A stretch of 55,996 nucleotides of DNA from Eubacteriales bacterium (GCA_030537565.1 JAUNVS010000004.1:1-55996), one strand, 5' to 3'; numbered from the stretch's first letter, positions 36,550-45,769 are shown. The notes: generated by a model from the letters alone, not told the origin. Numbers and translations: made by a program.

Positions 36550-37569
36550 TTAGGCTTCGGCGGGGGGAACGGGGATCGAGGCGATCAGGCGGCGGATGAC
36601 GCTCTCTGCGGAGCGTTCGGCGAGCTGGGCTGATTCGCTGAGGACAATACGGTGAGAGAGGACGTAGGGGGCGATGGCCTGGATGTCCTGAGGGAGGATG
36701 TAGTCTCGTCCATTGATTAAAGCGCGTGATTTCGCTCCCTGGAGGAGGTAGAGGAGGCCTCGGGGAGAGATGCCGAGTTTGATATCGGGATCTTGGCGGC
36801 TCTCCTGTGCGATCTGAGCCATATAGAGATGGAGACTGTCGGCGCAGTACACCTGTCGTGCTTTTTCCTGAAGGGCTCGCAATTCATCTTCGTTTAGGAC
36901 TGACTGGATCTTCGTGAGGGGAGAGCCTTCGCCGTGGAGTTTGAGGATGCGGATTTCTTCTTCAATATTTGGGTAACCCAGCGAAAACTTCATCATAAAG
37001 CGGTCGAGCTGAGCCTCTGGGAGGGGGTAGGTTCCTAGCTGTTCGACGCTGTTCTGAGTGGCGAGGACAATAAAGGGAGAGGGCAGGGGATAGCTCTGGC
37101 TATCGACGGTGACCTGTTGATCCTGCATCGCTTCGAGGAGGGCCGACTGTGTCTTCGGTGAACTGCGGTTGATTTCGTCAGCGAGGAGGACGTGGCACAT
37201 GACAGCTCCTGGGTGAAACTCAAACTCTCCGGAGCGTGGGTTATAGACATTAAAGCCTGTAATATCACTTGGCATGACGTCAGGAGTAAACTGGATGCGA
37301 GCGAAGCTTAGAGATAGGGACTTCGCTAAGGTCGAAGCGAGGGTGGTCTTACCAGTTCCAGGAACGTCCTCCATGAGGACGTGGCCACTCGAGAGGAGGG
37401 CAATGAGGATAAGTTCGCAGGCAAGATCCTGGCCGACGACGACCTGGTGGATATTCTTCAGAACCTGAGCCAGCTTGATCAGATCCTCTTTCATCGGGCC
37501 GCTGGGGGAGGCGCCTGTCGATGAACTCATCGTACGGCCGCCGTTCGAAACACGAATACGTTCTACCAT
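36550..37569 (-). CDS. MoxR-type AAA+ ATPase
   Basis: 339 residues. Walker A GTGKTT is at residues 71-76, Walker B is LLADEINRSSPKTQSALLEAM near 125, and the sensor-type stretch FIVLATQNSVEQLGTYPLPEAQ follows. The C-terminal lid has LGISPRGLLYL. The start at 37569 is chosen because GGAG lies eight bases upstream; ATG 37530 is a shorter possibility. MoxR proteins are chaperone-like ATPases that act on VWA/DUF58 partners, and the next two genes encode exactly those. The promoter may lie around the minus-strand TGTGATAAAAT upstream, which is weak. Confidence 0.92.
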   Translation of the reverse strand: MVERIRVSNGGRTMSSSTGASPSGPMKEDLIKLAQVLKNIHQVVVGQDLACELILIALLSSGHVLMEDVPGTGKTTLASTLAKSLSLSFARIQFTPDVMPSDITGFNVYNPRSGEFEFHPGAVMCHVLLADEINRSSPKTQSALLEAMQDQQVTVDSQSYPLPSPFIVLATQNSVEQLGTYPLPEAQLDRFMMKFSLGYPNIEEEIRILKLHGEGSPLTKIQSVLNEDELRALQEKARQVYCADSLHLYMAQIAQESRQDPDIKLGISPRGLLYLLQGAKSRALINGRDYILPQDIQAIAPYVLSHRIVLSESAQLAERSAESVIRRLIASIPVPPAEA

Positions 37570-37708
37570 CTTATGTTCTCCATTTTCCCACAAAGTTCTA
37601 AAGTTCTTGGATTGTGGGCATTAAAACTACAATATTTTATCACAGGCGTATCTTTGGCCGTGTATACTCAAGTGAAAGCTTTTGTGAATTATGACATGGG
37701 AGGTTGCC

Positions 37709-38854
37709 GTGAAGTTTATTCACTGTGCAGATCTTCATCTCGGAAGTCAGGCTCAGAGCTCTCTCTTGAAGCCTGATCGGATTCGCCGAGATCTGATGCT
37801 GACATTTAAAAAGATTCTCGACCTCGGTCGCCGTGAGGAGATCGACTTGCTTCTAATCTGTGGTGACTTCATCGAAAGTCACCAGATCGATCGCCGTGGT
37901 TTGCGAGAGATCCGAGAAGCACTCGAGGTAGCTCGCGATTTCGAGGTAATCGTCGTCTGTGGAAACCACGATCCTTTCGGGGCGGCGAGTATCTACCAGG
38001 ATTATTTCGATTCTGTGGAGGGCTTACATATCATTCCGGGTGGCGCGGTTCAGCGACTTGACTTTCCGAACCTCGATTGTAGTATTCTCGCTTACTCCTT
38101 TGCGAACCCCTACCTCGATGAATCCGTCGTGCCGCAGGCGCGTGATTTTGAGGATTTATTGCCGATTAAGATTGGCATGGTGCATGGTGAGATCGACGAT
38201 CGCCAACAGGGTCGCTACAATCCGATACCCCAGTCTTTAATCGCTTCGTCTGGGCTCGACTATTTGGCCCTCGGTCACATCCACTTGTCGAATGCTTACG
38301 ATGGCCCACCTCAAGTTGGAACCACATACTATGCCTGGCCAGGGATTCCGCAGGGGCGCCATTTTAAGGAATCTGGAGAAAAGGGGGTTCTCCTCGGAGA
38401 GATCCGCCCTGATTCTCGCCTCGAACTCGACTTCGTCCCGATGGCGAATTGTCGTTTCTTTGATGATCGCTTTAATGTTGAACTATATAAAAAAAAGAGC
38501 GAACTCGTCGAAGCGATCTTTGAGAAGTATAGGGATCAGGATCCAGAGCAGATAGTTCTGCGTTTGCGCCTCTTTGGCTGGATGGATGAAGCAGAGAATT
38601 TCGAAGTTCTCAGTCTCCAAGAATCCCTCGCAAGTCGCTTTGCTGCCCTCGAATTGATCGATGAGCGCCGTCTGCGTTGGGATCTCGAGAAGATGCGTAG
38701 CGAGGTCAACTTGAGAGGTATCTTCGTCAACTTGTTGCTCGAAGCGATTGAGGCAAGCAGTGATGAGCTGCTTCGTAAGCGATATGAGGCGGCATTGGAT
38801 TATGGCTTACGGGCAATCTCAGAAGAGGAGCGGCTAGTCGATGATTATTCATAA
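37709..38854 (+). CDS. yhaO: SbcD/YhaO-like DNA repair metallophosphatase
   Basis: Calcineurin-type nuclease subunit, 381 residues. GTG 37709 is preferred to ATG 37691 because GGGAGG at 37698-37703 lies between them, and it gives the family start MKFIHCADLHLGS. Metal ligands are visible in CADLHLG, LLLICGDFIES, VVCGNHDPFG, GMVHGEID and LALGHIHLSN. A TATACT at 37663-37668 with a poor -35 is the likely promoter. Its end overlaps the yhaN-like gene by 14 bases, the usual nuclease-ATPase pairing. The product probably trims DNA ends or hairpins with that partner. Confidence 0.87.
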   Translation: MKFIHCADLHLGSQAQSSLLKPDRIRRDLMLTFKKILDLGRREEIDLLLICGDFIESHQIDRRGLREIREALEVARDFEVIVVCGNHDPFGAASIYQDYFDSVEGLHIIPGGAVQRLDFPNLDCSILAYSFANPYLDESVVPQARDFEDLLPIKIGMVHGEIDDRQQGRYNPIPQSLIASSGLDYLALGHIHLSNAYDGPPQVGTTYYAWPGIPQGRHFKESGEKGVLLGEIRPDSRLELDFVPMANCRFFDDRFNVELYKKKSELVEAIFEKYRDQDPEQIVLRLRLFGWMDEAENFEVLSLQESLASRFAALELIDERRLRWDLEKMRSEVNLRGIFVNLLLEAIEASSDELLRKRYEAALDYGLRAISEEERLVDDYS

Positions 38855-41800
38855 GATAAGTATCCGTCGATTTGCTGGACTCGAGGATTTTGAATTAAAA
38901 CTCGATTCATCAGCCCACATCATCCGTGCCGATAATGAAGCAGGTAAGAGTAGCCTCCTCGCTTTTATTCATGCGGCCCTATATGGACTGCCCAATCGTG
39001 GGAATAAAGGCGATTTGCACCAGTCGCCGCGCCAACGCTATTGTCCATGGAACTCGACGGACTTCTTCGGCGGTAGTCTTGAGTTCAGCCACTTTGGTCG
39101 TCGCTACTTCATCGAGGTCGAATTTGGTAAGCGAAAGAGCGATGATCGGATTAAATTCCTCCAGAGTGCAGCTCATTTTACCGACACGGAGGCCCTGCCC
39201 TCGGATTGGATGCAGATGGACTCCTATTACGAAAGTATAGAGCTCGGGGAACTCTGTGTTGGCGAGTACCTCTTCGCCATGGATGAGCAGACTTTTGAAA
39301 ATACGGTCTTCATCGCCCAGATGTCTGTCCCATTGAATCAAGATCCGAAACACATGAAGTCGCTCTCAGATCGACTGGCTAACTTATCGAGCAGCGGTGA
39401 TAGCGCGATGAGCTATCAGAGTGCCGAGCGGATTCTGTCTGAGAATCTCCGCAAGCTGCAGTCTAAGCAGCGTCAGAATAGTATTTTACGCCAGCTCGAA
39501 GAGAAACGAGCGAATTTAGAGAAGCGCCTAGACGTGGCGCGATCTCTGCGCGCATCTGAGGATGCAGAACTGCGTAGCCTCGCAGAGCTCGATCGGCAGA
39601 TTGAAGCCACCGAACATCGCAGACGGACGAGTGAACGGAGCTTCTTTGAATTGAGTTTCATTACGAAGGCCCTGGTCTCCGAACAGGAAAAAGAAGAGAT
39701 TCAAGCGCTCGAGAAGAATCTAGAAGATCAGCACCAGCAACTGGCCAAGCGCTATACATTTGCAGGCGAGGAGGTCCAGAGCTTCTTCGCACAGTACTTT
39801 GATGAAGAAAAGACCCTGGCAAATCAGTTTTCTCAGATTCGATATCGTTGTAAGACGCTCAGCGAGCTATTTGAGAAGTATTGTGCGCATATTGAACATA
39901 GCCCAAGCCCGCTGCCCCTAGAGGTGGAGGATTTTGATTTCCTGCAAGCGAAGGATCGGATCTCGATGGAGCGGCAGACGGAAATTAGTGAGGCCTTAGA
40001 GCGAGCGGAATCCCTCCAAAAAGAGATTGATCAATTGCGGATGATCCAGCGCCAAGCCTGTGATGCGCTGACCCAGGAACTGGATGCTGAGCGCGAGCGG
40101 GATGCGCTCACAAAACAGGACTATCGTAAACGCCGTGAACTCGCCCACCAAGCCCTGCAGCAGACGCGCTCGGAGATTTTTGATCTGGAGAAGCGCCTTG
40201 CACGCGCGCGAGAGAATTATGAAGAGCTGTGTCGAAATCGCAGTGAGCAAGAGCAGTTAATTCAGAGTAAACGTGAGCGGATTAAAGAGCTTCGCATCCA
40301 ATTAAATGAACAGGGGCGAGGGGCGGTCTGGAATGCGGAAGCCCTAGAGCGCTCGAAGCAAACGGAAAAAGAGCGCCAACAGCGTCAGGCTCAGCTGCAA
40401 GCGAAGATTGAGCGCTGTGAGAACGATTTGGGGGAGAACGAGGCATCGCTTGTCGCGTTGAAACAGCAACGCCAGGACTCCCTAGCTGCGATTACTCAAC
40501 TCGAGAAGAAGACCATCCGCCTCAACTTGGCCGCGATTCCAACACTCTGGTCGCAGATTGCGATTGCCCTGTTGGCACTTCTGGCTGCTGGGTTATCGGC
40601 TTTGCTTTTGTATCAAGTCCCACAGTTTGAGGCGCTGATCTCGATCGATGCTAAAACACGTGAGCTCGCAATCAGTTTGTTATTTATTGCCGCTTTGGCG
40701 ATGACTGCGATTTTTGCCTATCGCCAACGAAAGCGGATTCGCCTTAGTCAGATTTTAGCTCGGGTGGAGTCGAGCCATTCGCAGTTGGAGCGGATGAGGA
40801 CTGAGCTCGGGGATCAAGAAGCCGCGCTCGATTCCCTGCGCGAAAAAGTCGACGAGCTGAGGCATCAGAGGGCGACTTTGGGAATTGAAGAACGTAGTTT
40901 TGCGGAAGAAGAGCGTCAGAGAAAATCGGAAGTCGAACGCAATCAGTCGGAACTCGATGCGCTGGCGATTCAACTTAGTGCGGTGAGTTTTACGATCGAT
41001 TCGGAACGCGAAAAATATCGCAGCTGTGAACGTTTGTACCAAGATCTAAAACATGAGGCGAGTGCAAAACAGGGCCTCGTCGCCCAGCGACAGGCGGACT
41101 ATGACCGGATTGTAAAAGAGGAGCTTGAGAGTGAGCATGCTGCGGAGGCCAAACGCGAAGAACTGATGACTGCCCTCGAGGAGGCTAAGCGGGGCTTGGA
41201 GCGTAGTGAGCAGTCCGAAGAGCTGCGACGCTTGCGTCAAGAGCTCCAAGAAACGCGGACGCATATCGATGTCCTGCGAGATGATCAGCAGCGACAAAAT
41301 CGGGACTTCAAGACTCTTTTAGAGCGTCTTGGGCTGGCCGATGAGGATGCGCTCAAGTCGCGTTTGAAACGAGAGCAAGCGGCTTTTGAACACTTGGCGG
41401 ATCTCCGTGAGCGTCTTCGCCAGAGTGGTGAGAATTTGAGCTCAGAGCTGATCGGATTCGACCAGGATTATGCTGAGTTTTTGGGGCGTTATCCTATGTA
41501 CCACGTCGGTATGGAAGCGTTTTCTGAGCGCGATTGGAATTTTGATTTTTCTTCCATGGAGGAGGGACTTCCCCTTGATAGTTATCGTAGCGGCCAAAGC
41601 TTAAAGGCGGATCGAGAGGTCGAAAGCGATGCGTATCGGGAGTTGATTTTCCGCTTTAATCAGGGCTGTAGCGAACGCTCGAAGGCGGTCGAACGCCTCG
41701 AAGCCAGAGCGCAGTTAGATCTGAAGGCCTATGAAAAAGGCCTCGAAGAAGAACGCTTGATCCGTGAGCGCATTCGCAGCTTAAAACAGCGCCAGGCAGA

Positions 41801-42623
41801 GGGGGTTGACCCAGAGCGTTATTATCGGGTAGGCGTCGAGCGAGGCTACTATCTTGAGGCAGATAACGGCGTTGATCAGTTCAGTGTTCGCCTCGTTGGC
41901 TTGTTGAGTCAACAAACGTCGCTCGAGGCGGCCGAAGCGAAACTGCAAAATCTTGAATCTGAGCTATTGCGACTTGGTGAAGAACTGAGGTTGCTTGGGG
42001 AACAGCGGGCTGGAAAATCTGCTGAGATTTCTGCTCGCTATCAAAATAGTGAACAAGAGGAGGACCTCAGCAACGCTCTGGAAGAGTTGTTGGCAGAAAT
42101 TCAGAGACGGGAAGCTCAGGCGGAAGCCCTAGAACTCGCCCAGCACTTCCTAGATGATGCCAATGTCCGGATGAAGTCACGCTTTGAGCCGATTTTGCAC
42201 CGGCGTAGTAAACGCTATCTTCAACCTTTGACAGGTGGGCGTTACCAGGACCTGCGCATTAAGAAAAATATGGAACTTGCGATTGTCGATGCCGATGGAT
42301 ACGACCACGATGCGAAGTATCTCAGTGGTGCTGCCTATGAACAGCTTCATCTTTCGCTGCGTCTCGCACTGGCTGAAACCCTCGCCGAGGGTGAAGCGCT
42401 ACCGCTGCTTCTCGATGATATTACGGTGCAATTTGATGAGCGGCGATTAGCCTATTGCCTCGACACCTTATCGAAACTGGATCCTAGCACCTTCTCGCAA
42501 ATTCTTCTCTTCACTTGTCAGGATCGGGTGGGCGAAAAGGTCGAAGCAGACGGACTGCCCTTTGCGTTATCGAGAATCGATGCCGATCGTCAGCTTGAAC
42601 AAGACTTAGAGTCTGGACTCTAA
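38841..42623 (+). CDS. yhaN: YhaN/SbcC-like coiled-coil ATPase with a membrane hairpin
   Basis: 1260-residue Rad50/SMC-type ATPase. The N-terminal half-site has Walker A as ADNEAGKSSLL at 30-40, a common YhaN form with serine for the last threonine. Long coiled coils run from about 190 to 560 and 630 to 1130, rich in Glu/Arg/Gln. Between them lie two hydrophobic segments, about 569-593 and 608-630, joined by a short loop and followed by RQRKRIR: a membrane hairpin where SbcC has its zinc hook. The C-terminal half-site has LPLLLDDITVQFDERR near 1188, and the signature region is KYLSGAAYEQLHLSLRLAL. No CxxC hook is seen. It pairs with the nuclease encoded just upstream. Confidence 0.85.
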   Translation: MIIHKISIRRFAGLEDFELKLDSSAHIIRADNEAGKSSLLAFIHAALYGLPNRGNKGDLHQSPRQRYCPWNSTDFFGGSLEFSHFGRRYFIEVEFGKRKSDDRIKFLQSAAHFTDTEALPSDWMQMDSYYESIELGELCVGEYLFAMDEQTFENTVFIAQMSVPLNQDPKHMKSLSDRLANLSSSGDSAMSYQSAERILSENLRKLQSKQRQNSILRQLEEKRANLEKRLDVARSLRASEDAELRSLAELDRQIEATEHRRRTSERSFFELSFITKALVSEQEKEEIQALEKNLEDQHQQLAKRYTFAGEEVQSFFAQYFDEEKTLANQFSQIRYRCKTLSELFEKYCAHIEHSPSPLPLEVEDFDFLQAKDRISMERQTEISEALERAESLQKEIDQLRMIQRQACDALTQELDAERERDALTKQDYRKRRELAHQALQQTRSEIFDLEKRLARARENYEELCRNRSEQEQLIQSKRERIKELRIQLNEQGRGAVWNAEALERSKQTEKERQQRQAQLQAKIERCENDLGENEASLVALKQQRQDSLAAITQLEKKTIRLNLAAIPTLWSQIAIALLALLAAGLSALLLYQVPQFEALISIDAKTRELAISLLFIAALAMTAIFAYRQRKRIRLSQILARVESSHSQLERMRTELGDQEAALDSLREKVDELRHQRATLGIEERSFAEEERQRKSEVERNQSELDALAIQLSAVSFTIDSEREKYRSCERLYQDLKHEASAKQGLVAQRQADYDRIVKEELESEHAAEAKREELMTALEEAKRGLERSEQSEELRRLRQELQETRTHIDVLRDDQQRQNRDFKTLLERLGLADEDALKSRLKREQAAFEHLADLRERLRQSGENLSSELIGFDQDYAEFLGRYPMYHVGMEAFSERDWNFDFSSMEEGLPLDSYRSGQSLKADREVESDAYRELIFRFNQGCSERSKAVERLEARAQLDLKAYEKGLEEERLIRERIRSLKQRQAEGVDPERYYRVGVERGYYLEADNGVDQFSVRLVGLLSQQTSLEAAEAKLQNLESELLRLGEELRLLGEQRAGKSAEISARYQNSEQEEDLSNALEELLAEIQRREAQAEALELAQHFLDDANVRMKSRFEPILHRRSKRYLQPLTGGRYQDLRIKKNMELAIVDADGYDHDAKYLSGAAYEQLHLSLRLALAETLAEGEALPLLLDDITVQFDERRLAYCLDTLSKLDPSTFSQILLFTCQDRVGEKVEADGLPFALSRIDADRQLEQDLESGL

Positions 42624-42757
42624 GTTGAGCCTTGCCATGTTCACGAAGCGTTTAAAATTTTTGCTGTGAAGTTCAGTAAAATCTTAAAGACTTAAATTTT
42701 GAGATCCGTATTAAGCGATCGGCTGCAGTACTTGTGGATCGAAAAGGAGTTTTGATT

Positions 42758-43498
42758 ATGCTAAATAAATACAAACGCAACCTCTGTTCTGGAATTTTGA
42801 GCTTGACTCTCGTGGCTTTTTCTCCACTCGCAGTAGCCCAGGCTAGCTCGATTTTGGCTGAGTCACCCGCTGCGGCTCAGGAAGAACTCTTCGATAAACA
42901 CCACGATCGCACAGAGCATGGGAGCAGCGATGTCGAAGTTGATGAGTCGATTTTCGAAGTCAGTGAGACAGCAACGCCCTACGTATCAATTCTTATGGAT
43001 TCTGGTCATCGAATCGTTGTTGAGTTGGATGATCGCTTTGCGAAGAAGACGGTTGAGAATTTCCAAAAGCTCGTTGCCGATCACTTTTATGATGGTTTGA
43101 TCTTCCACCGCGTTATTGATGGATTCATGATCCAAGGGGGCGATCCCGACGGTACTGGTCGGGGAGGTGCCAGCGAAAAAATAGAGGGTGAGTTTGAACT
43201 CAATGGGGTAGAAAATCCACTTTCCCATCGTCGTGGTGTGATCTCGATGGCGCGTAGTATGGATCCGAACTCAGCGAGTTCTCAGTTCTTTATTTGCAAC
43301 GCAGACACCCCGCAGTTAGATGGCCAGTACGCTAGTTTTGGTTGGGTCATCTATGGTATGGGGGAGGTTGATCGGATTGCCAAACTCGAGAAGGATGATA
43401 TGGATCGCCCAACCACTCCACCAGTGATCAAAGAAATTCGCTTTTTAAGCAAGTCATCGGCAGAGGCTCTGTTGGAGAAGCTTGCCGAGGCGAAATAA
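42758..43498 (+). CDS. Secreted cyclophilin-type peptidyl-prolyl isomerase
   Basis: 246 residues. A signal peptide covers about 1-33 (SLTLVAFSPLAVAQA). An acidic linker follows, then a cyclophilin domain with FHRVIDGFMIQGGDP near residue 115, GEFELNG, the SMARSMDPNSASSQFFI stretch near 165 and LDGQYASFG. The key arginine, phenylalanine and glutamine of the active site are present. It would fold secreted proteins outside the membrane. Start ATG 42758 follows AAGGAG by 11 bases; an earlier TTG at 42752 is closer to that site and cannot be ruled out. There is no lipobox cysteine. Confidence 0.88.
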   Translation: MLNKYKRNLCSGILSLTLVAFSPLAVAQASSILAESPAAAQEELFDKHHDRTEHGSSDVEVDESIFEVSETATPYVSILMDSGHRIVVELDDRFAKKTVENFQKLVADHFYDGLIFHRVIDGFMIQGGDPDGTGRGGASEKIEGEFELNGVENPLSHRRGVISMARSMDPNSASSQFFICNADTPQLDGQYASFGWVIYGMGEVDRIAKLEKDDMDRPTTPPVIKEIRFLSKSSAEALLEKLAEAK

Positions 43499-43530
43499 CG
43501 CGATCAGAATTTAGAATAAGAGCTGAATTA

Positions 43531-43570
43531 GAATCCCCTTCGGCCTTCGCCCGGGGGCTTCTTTTTTTTC
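43531..43570 (+). terminator. Terminator after the cyclophilin gene
   Basis: GAATCCCC at 43531-43538 with GGGGGCTTC around 43553-43561 (one mismatch), followed by a run of T from 43562. The loop region TTCGGCCTTCGCCC can add pairs. Confidence 0.75.
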
Positions 43571-43670
43571 TCCAGTTTTAGATTCAGGGCCTAGCGCTCT
43601 GTGATAAAGTAAGTTTACGTGCCTCACGGCCTAGAGAATTTAGAAGATACATGTTATTAGAGGAAGTCTT

Positions 43671-44369
43671 ATGGCAGAAACTCGAATCGTTGACCTACAC
43701 AGCCCATATTCTGGGCAGATCTTTGAACGCGAACTTCCCGTCTCGATCGTTGCTCATCTTGATGGGGAACTTGTTGAGAAGTTACGAAGCGGAGAACTCT
43801 ACACTTTCCAATGTCCGACGCATCAACGGCCCTTCCATGCGGTTTGGTCGATGACCTATATCGATCGCGACAACGCCCTGATTGCTGTTGTTGAGCCGTC
43901 GGTGAATCCGAGGGACCTACCTCGGATCGAAGTAGAGGGGATGCGTAGTCGCCTCATGCGTCGCCCTGAGGGCTTGCGGGAGTTGTTGCTTTGTCTCGAC
44001 TACAGCTTCGATGATCTTGCACTTCAGATCTATAAGGCGATGTTCATTCGCGCTCTTAAATTTCAATATGATGAAGCGAAGCGTAAACGTGAGGACTTAC
44101 GTGCATACGTAAGCCCTGACAAGATTAAAGATGCTTACATCTATACGAAGACGCTCGGGGAGGAGCAGGTACAGCTTGTGCTGGGACTCTTCCTGAATGA
44201 TGGTGAGAGTGTTGAGCTCGATATGGATAATACGGACTTTAATCAAGCGATGCATGTGCTACAGGATATGGATTTGTCTAACTATGCGCATGACGATTCA
44301 TTTCCACTATATGACTGGAAATTCGGGCAGAGTTGTCTTGATGACCTCCATGCCCATGGGAAACTCTAA
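43671..44369 (+). CDS. CpXC-domain-like protein without the CPxC cysteines
   Basis: 232 residues. The first 75 residues follow the CpXC domain layout: an opening motif, then a dominantly hydrophilic stretch with LDGELVEKLRSGELYTFQCP, then HAVWSMTYIDRDN. In CpXC proteins both zinc knuckles read CPxC. Here the first reads HSPYS and the second CPTH, so only one of four cysteines remains. The C-terminal region (ALQIYKAMFIRALKFQYDE, then LEEQVQ-like helix) matches the longer versions of the family seen in Clostridia. Start ATG 43671 follows AGAGGA. The function of the family is unknown. It stands alone between terminators. Confidence 0.65.
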   Translation: MAETRIVDLHSPYSGQIFERELPVSIVAHLDGELVEKLRSGELYTFQCPTHQRPFHAVWSMTYIDRDNALIAVVEPSVNPRDLPRIEVEGMRSRLMRRPEGLRELLLCLDYSFDDLALQIYKAMFIRALKFQYDEAKRKREDLRAYVSPDKIKDAYIYTKTLGEEQVQLVLGLFLNDGESVELDMDNTDFNQAMHVLQDMDLSNYAHDDSFPLYDWKFGQSCLDDLHAHGKL

Positions 44370-44438
44370 GCATATTGGGGGATTGTTTTGGAGGAGATTT
44401 CCCAGAAACAAGTGCTGCTAAGAAAATCTATTATCGGA

Positions 44439-44465
44439 GGCTTCACAAGTTCGTGAAGTCTTTTT
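44439..44465 (+). terminator. Terminator after the CpXC-like gene
   Basis: GGCTTCAC at 44439-44446 pairs with GTGAAGTC at 44453-44460 (one G-T), followed by TTTTT. Confidence 0.85.
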
Positions 44466-44489
44466 CATTTTGCTTTGTAAGATATGTCA

Positions 44490-44518
44490 GCGACAATCGG
44501 AAGTGAGTTCCATATAAT
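44490..44518 (+). promoter_or_regulatory. Promoter of the PerR-type gene
   Basis: GCGACA at 44490-44495, 17-base spacer, consensus TATAAT at 44513-44518. The transcript would start at about 44525, inside the operator. Confidence 0.6.
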
Positions 44519-44524
44519 TAAAGT

Positions 44525-44545
44525 AATTTGTAAGACTTACAAATT
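44525..44545. promoter_or_regulatory. Fur/PerR-type operator, perfect palindrome
   Basis: A perfect inverted repeat with a single central base, with core ATTTGTAAGACTTACAAAT, covers the predicted transcription start of the regulator gene. Its size, central base and AT-rich arms fit a Fur-family box, so autorepression is likely. Confidence 0.7.
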
Positions 44546-44579
44546 CGAAGTCGCCTTAGCGTGTCGACTTTCGAATTTT
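44544..44579 (+). promoter_or_regulatory. Leader hairpin with short T run
   Basis: TTCGAAGTCG at 44544-44553 pairs with CGACTTTCGAA at 44565-44575 (one bulged T), followed by TTTT. It lies in the leader of the PerR-type gene and shares two bases with the operator. It could be a weak attenuator or an mRNA-stabilising hairpin. Confidence 0.45.
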
Positions 44580-44610
44580 CTCATAAATCGCTAAAGAAGG
44601 AGGTGAGGGG

Positions 44611-45093
44611 ATGTCCGATATAAAAGTTTTAGAGGATGGTCGCTATCCAGGAGAACCCGATGTTGAAACCTTACGAGCACATCTAAAACGGGTTTCATTA
44701 AAATTAACGCCACAGAGAATCGTCGTCATGCACGCCGTGTATGCTGCGGGTAAACATCCCAGCGCTGATCGGATTTACGCGATGGCAAAAGTGGATGGCC
44801 ATGCGGGCCTCTCGCTCACAACCGTTTATAATTGTTTGAAGAATTTTGAAAAGGCGGGTTTGCTTCGATCCTTTCACCGTGCAGATGGTTCGCTATGCTA
44901 TGATGTTGCCGATCACCCCCACGGTCACTTTCACTGTAAGGTCTGTGGTAAGGTCTACGACTTCCCATTTGAACACACGGTCTATGAGCCACTTGAGCTT
45001 GCGACGGAGGGTTATGCGGTAGACTTTTTTGAGATCGCTGCAGAGGGGACCTGTCCACACTGTCTATCGCGTTCCGAATGCCGTGAGGCGTAG
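44611..45093 (+). CDS. perR: PerR-type Fur family repressor
   Basis: 160-residue metal-dependent repressor. The winged helix includes LTPQRIVVMHAVYAAGKHPSA near residue 32 and TTVYNCLKNFEKAGLL at 70-85 as separate motifs. Structural zinc cysteines are C109, C112, C148 and C151. The five sensing ligands of Bacillus PerR all have counterparts: His49 (His37), Asp98 (Asp85), His104 (His91), His106 (His93) and Asp117 (Asp104). Asp117, in place of the glutamate of Fur and Zur, favours peroxide sensing. A 20-residue N-terminal extension is unusual. The start ATG 44611 has AAGGAGGTGAGG upstream. It likely controls itself through the palindrome at 44525-44545 and is followed 32 bases on by a methyltransferase gene. 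Confidence 0.82.
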   Translation: MSDIKVLEDGRYPGEPDVETLRAHLKRVSLKLTPQRIVVMHAVYAAGKHPSADRIYAMAKVDGHAGLSLTTVYNCLKNFEKAGLLRSFHRADGSLCYDVADHPHGHFHCKVCGKVYDFPFEHTVYEPLELATEGYAVDFFEIAAEGTCPHCLSRSECREA

Positions 45094-45125
45094 TTCCAGT
45101 TGGAACATTAAACGAGGAGAGTACT

Positions 45126-45746
45126 ATGTTCAGAAAATTTCTTGAGAACTTCCGCAAACCGAGTAGTTCTGTGATCGGACGAATTCTCCTTCGAGGGATG
45201 AATAAGGGACACGAGAAGCTGTCACGATGGGCACGTTCGTATATCCAAATTTCAAACGATGATTTTGTCCTCGACCTGGGCTGTGGTGGCGGCCGAAACA
45301 TCCAGGTCTTTCTTGAAGACGCAGCACATGTGTGTGGACTTGACCATTCGCCTGCCAGTGTTGAGGTTTCGAAAAAACTTAATCAAGTTGCGATTTCTGA
45401 GGGGCGTTGCGAGATTGTCGAGGGCGATGTTTCCAAACTGCCCTACGAAGCGGAGCACTTCGATCTCGTTACGGCCTTTGAGACGATTTACTTTTGGCCA
45501 GATCTGAAAACTGCTTTTGCCGAGGTCTCGCGGGTGCTCAAACCCGGTGGCCAGTTCCTGATTTGTTGCGAGGCCATCGATGCGAACGATCCTCGCTTGA
45601 AGAAGGTGTCGGAGACGCTTGACTTCCCAGTCTACGGACCCGAAGAATTAACGGCAATTTTGGAACCGCTGGGTTTCCATTGTGAATTGCATTTGAATGA
45701 TTCTCGGGCGATGACGCTGATTGCACATAAGGCTGCGAAACAGTAA
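45126..45746 (+). CDS. Class I SAM-dependent methyltransferase
   Basis: 206 residues. SAM motif I is VLDLGCGGGRNIQVF near residue 49, motif II EGDVSKLPYEAEHFDLV near 101, and the post-motif VSRVLKPGGQFLIC near 138. The family is the broad Methyltransf_11 group, so the substrate cannot be named. Start ATG 45126 follows GAGGAG by 6 bases. It is probably co-transcribed with the PerR-type repressor, which would place it under metal or peroxide control. Confidence 0.85.
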   Translation: MFRKFLENFRKPSSSVIGRILLRGMNKGHEKLSRWARSYIQISNDDFVLDLGCGGGRNIQVFLEDAAHVCGLDHSPASVEVSKKLNQVAISEGRCEIVEGDVSKLPYEAEHFDLVTAFETIYFWPDLKTAFAEVSRVLKPGGQFLICCEAIDANDPRLKKVSETLDFPVYGPEELTAILEPLGFHCELHLNDSRAMTLIAHKAAKQ

Positions 45747-45769
45747 TTAGAGTTCAAGTCCCTGCTTGC

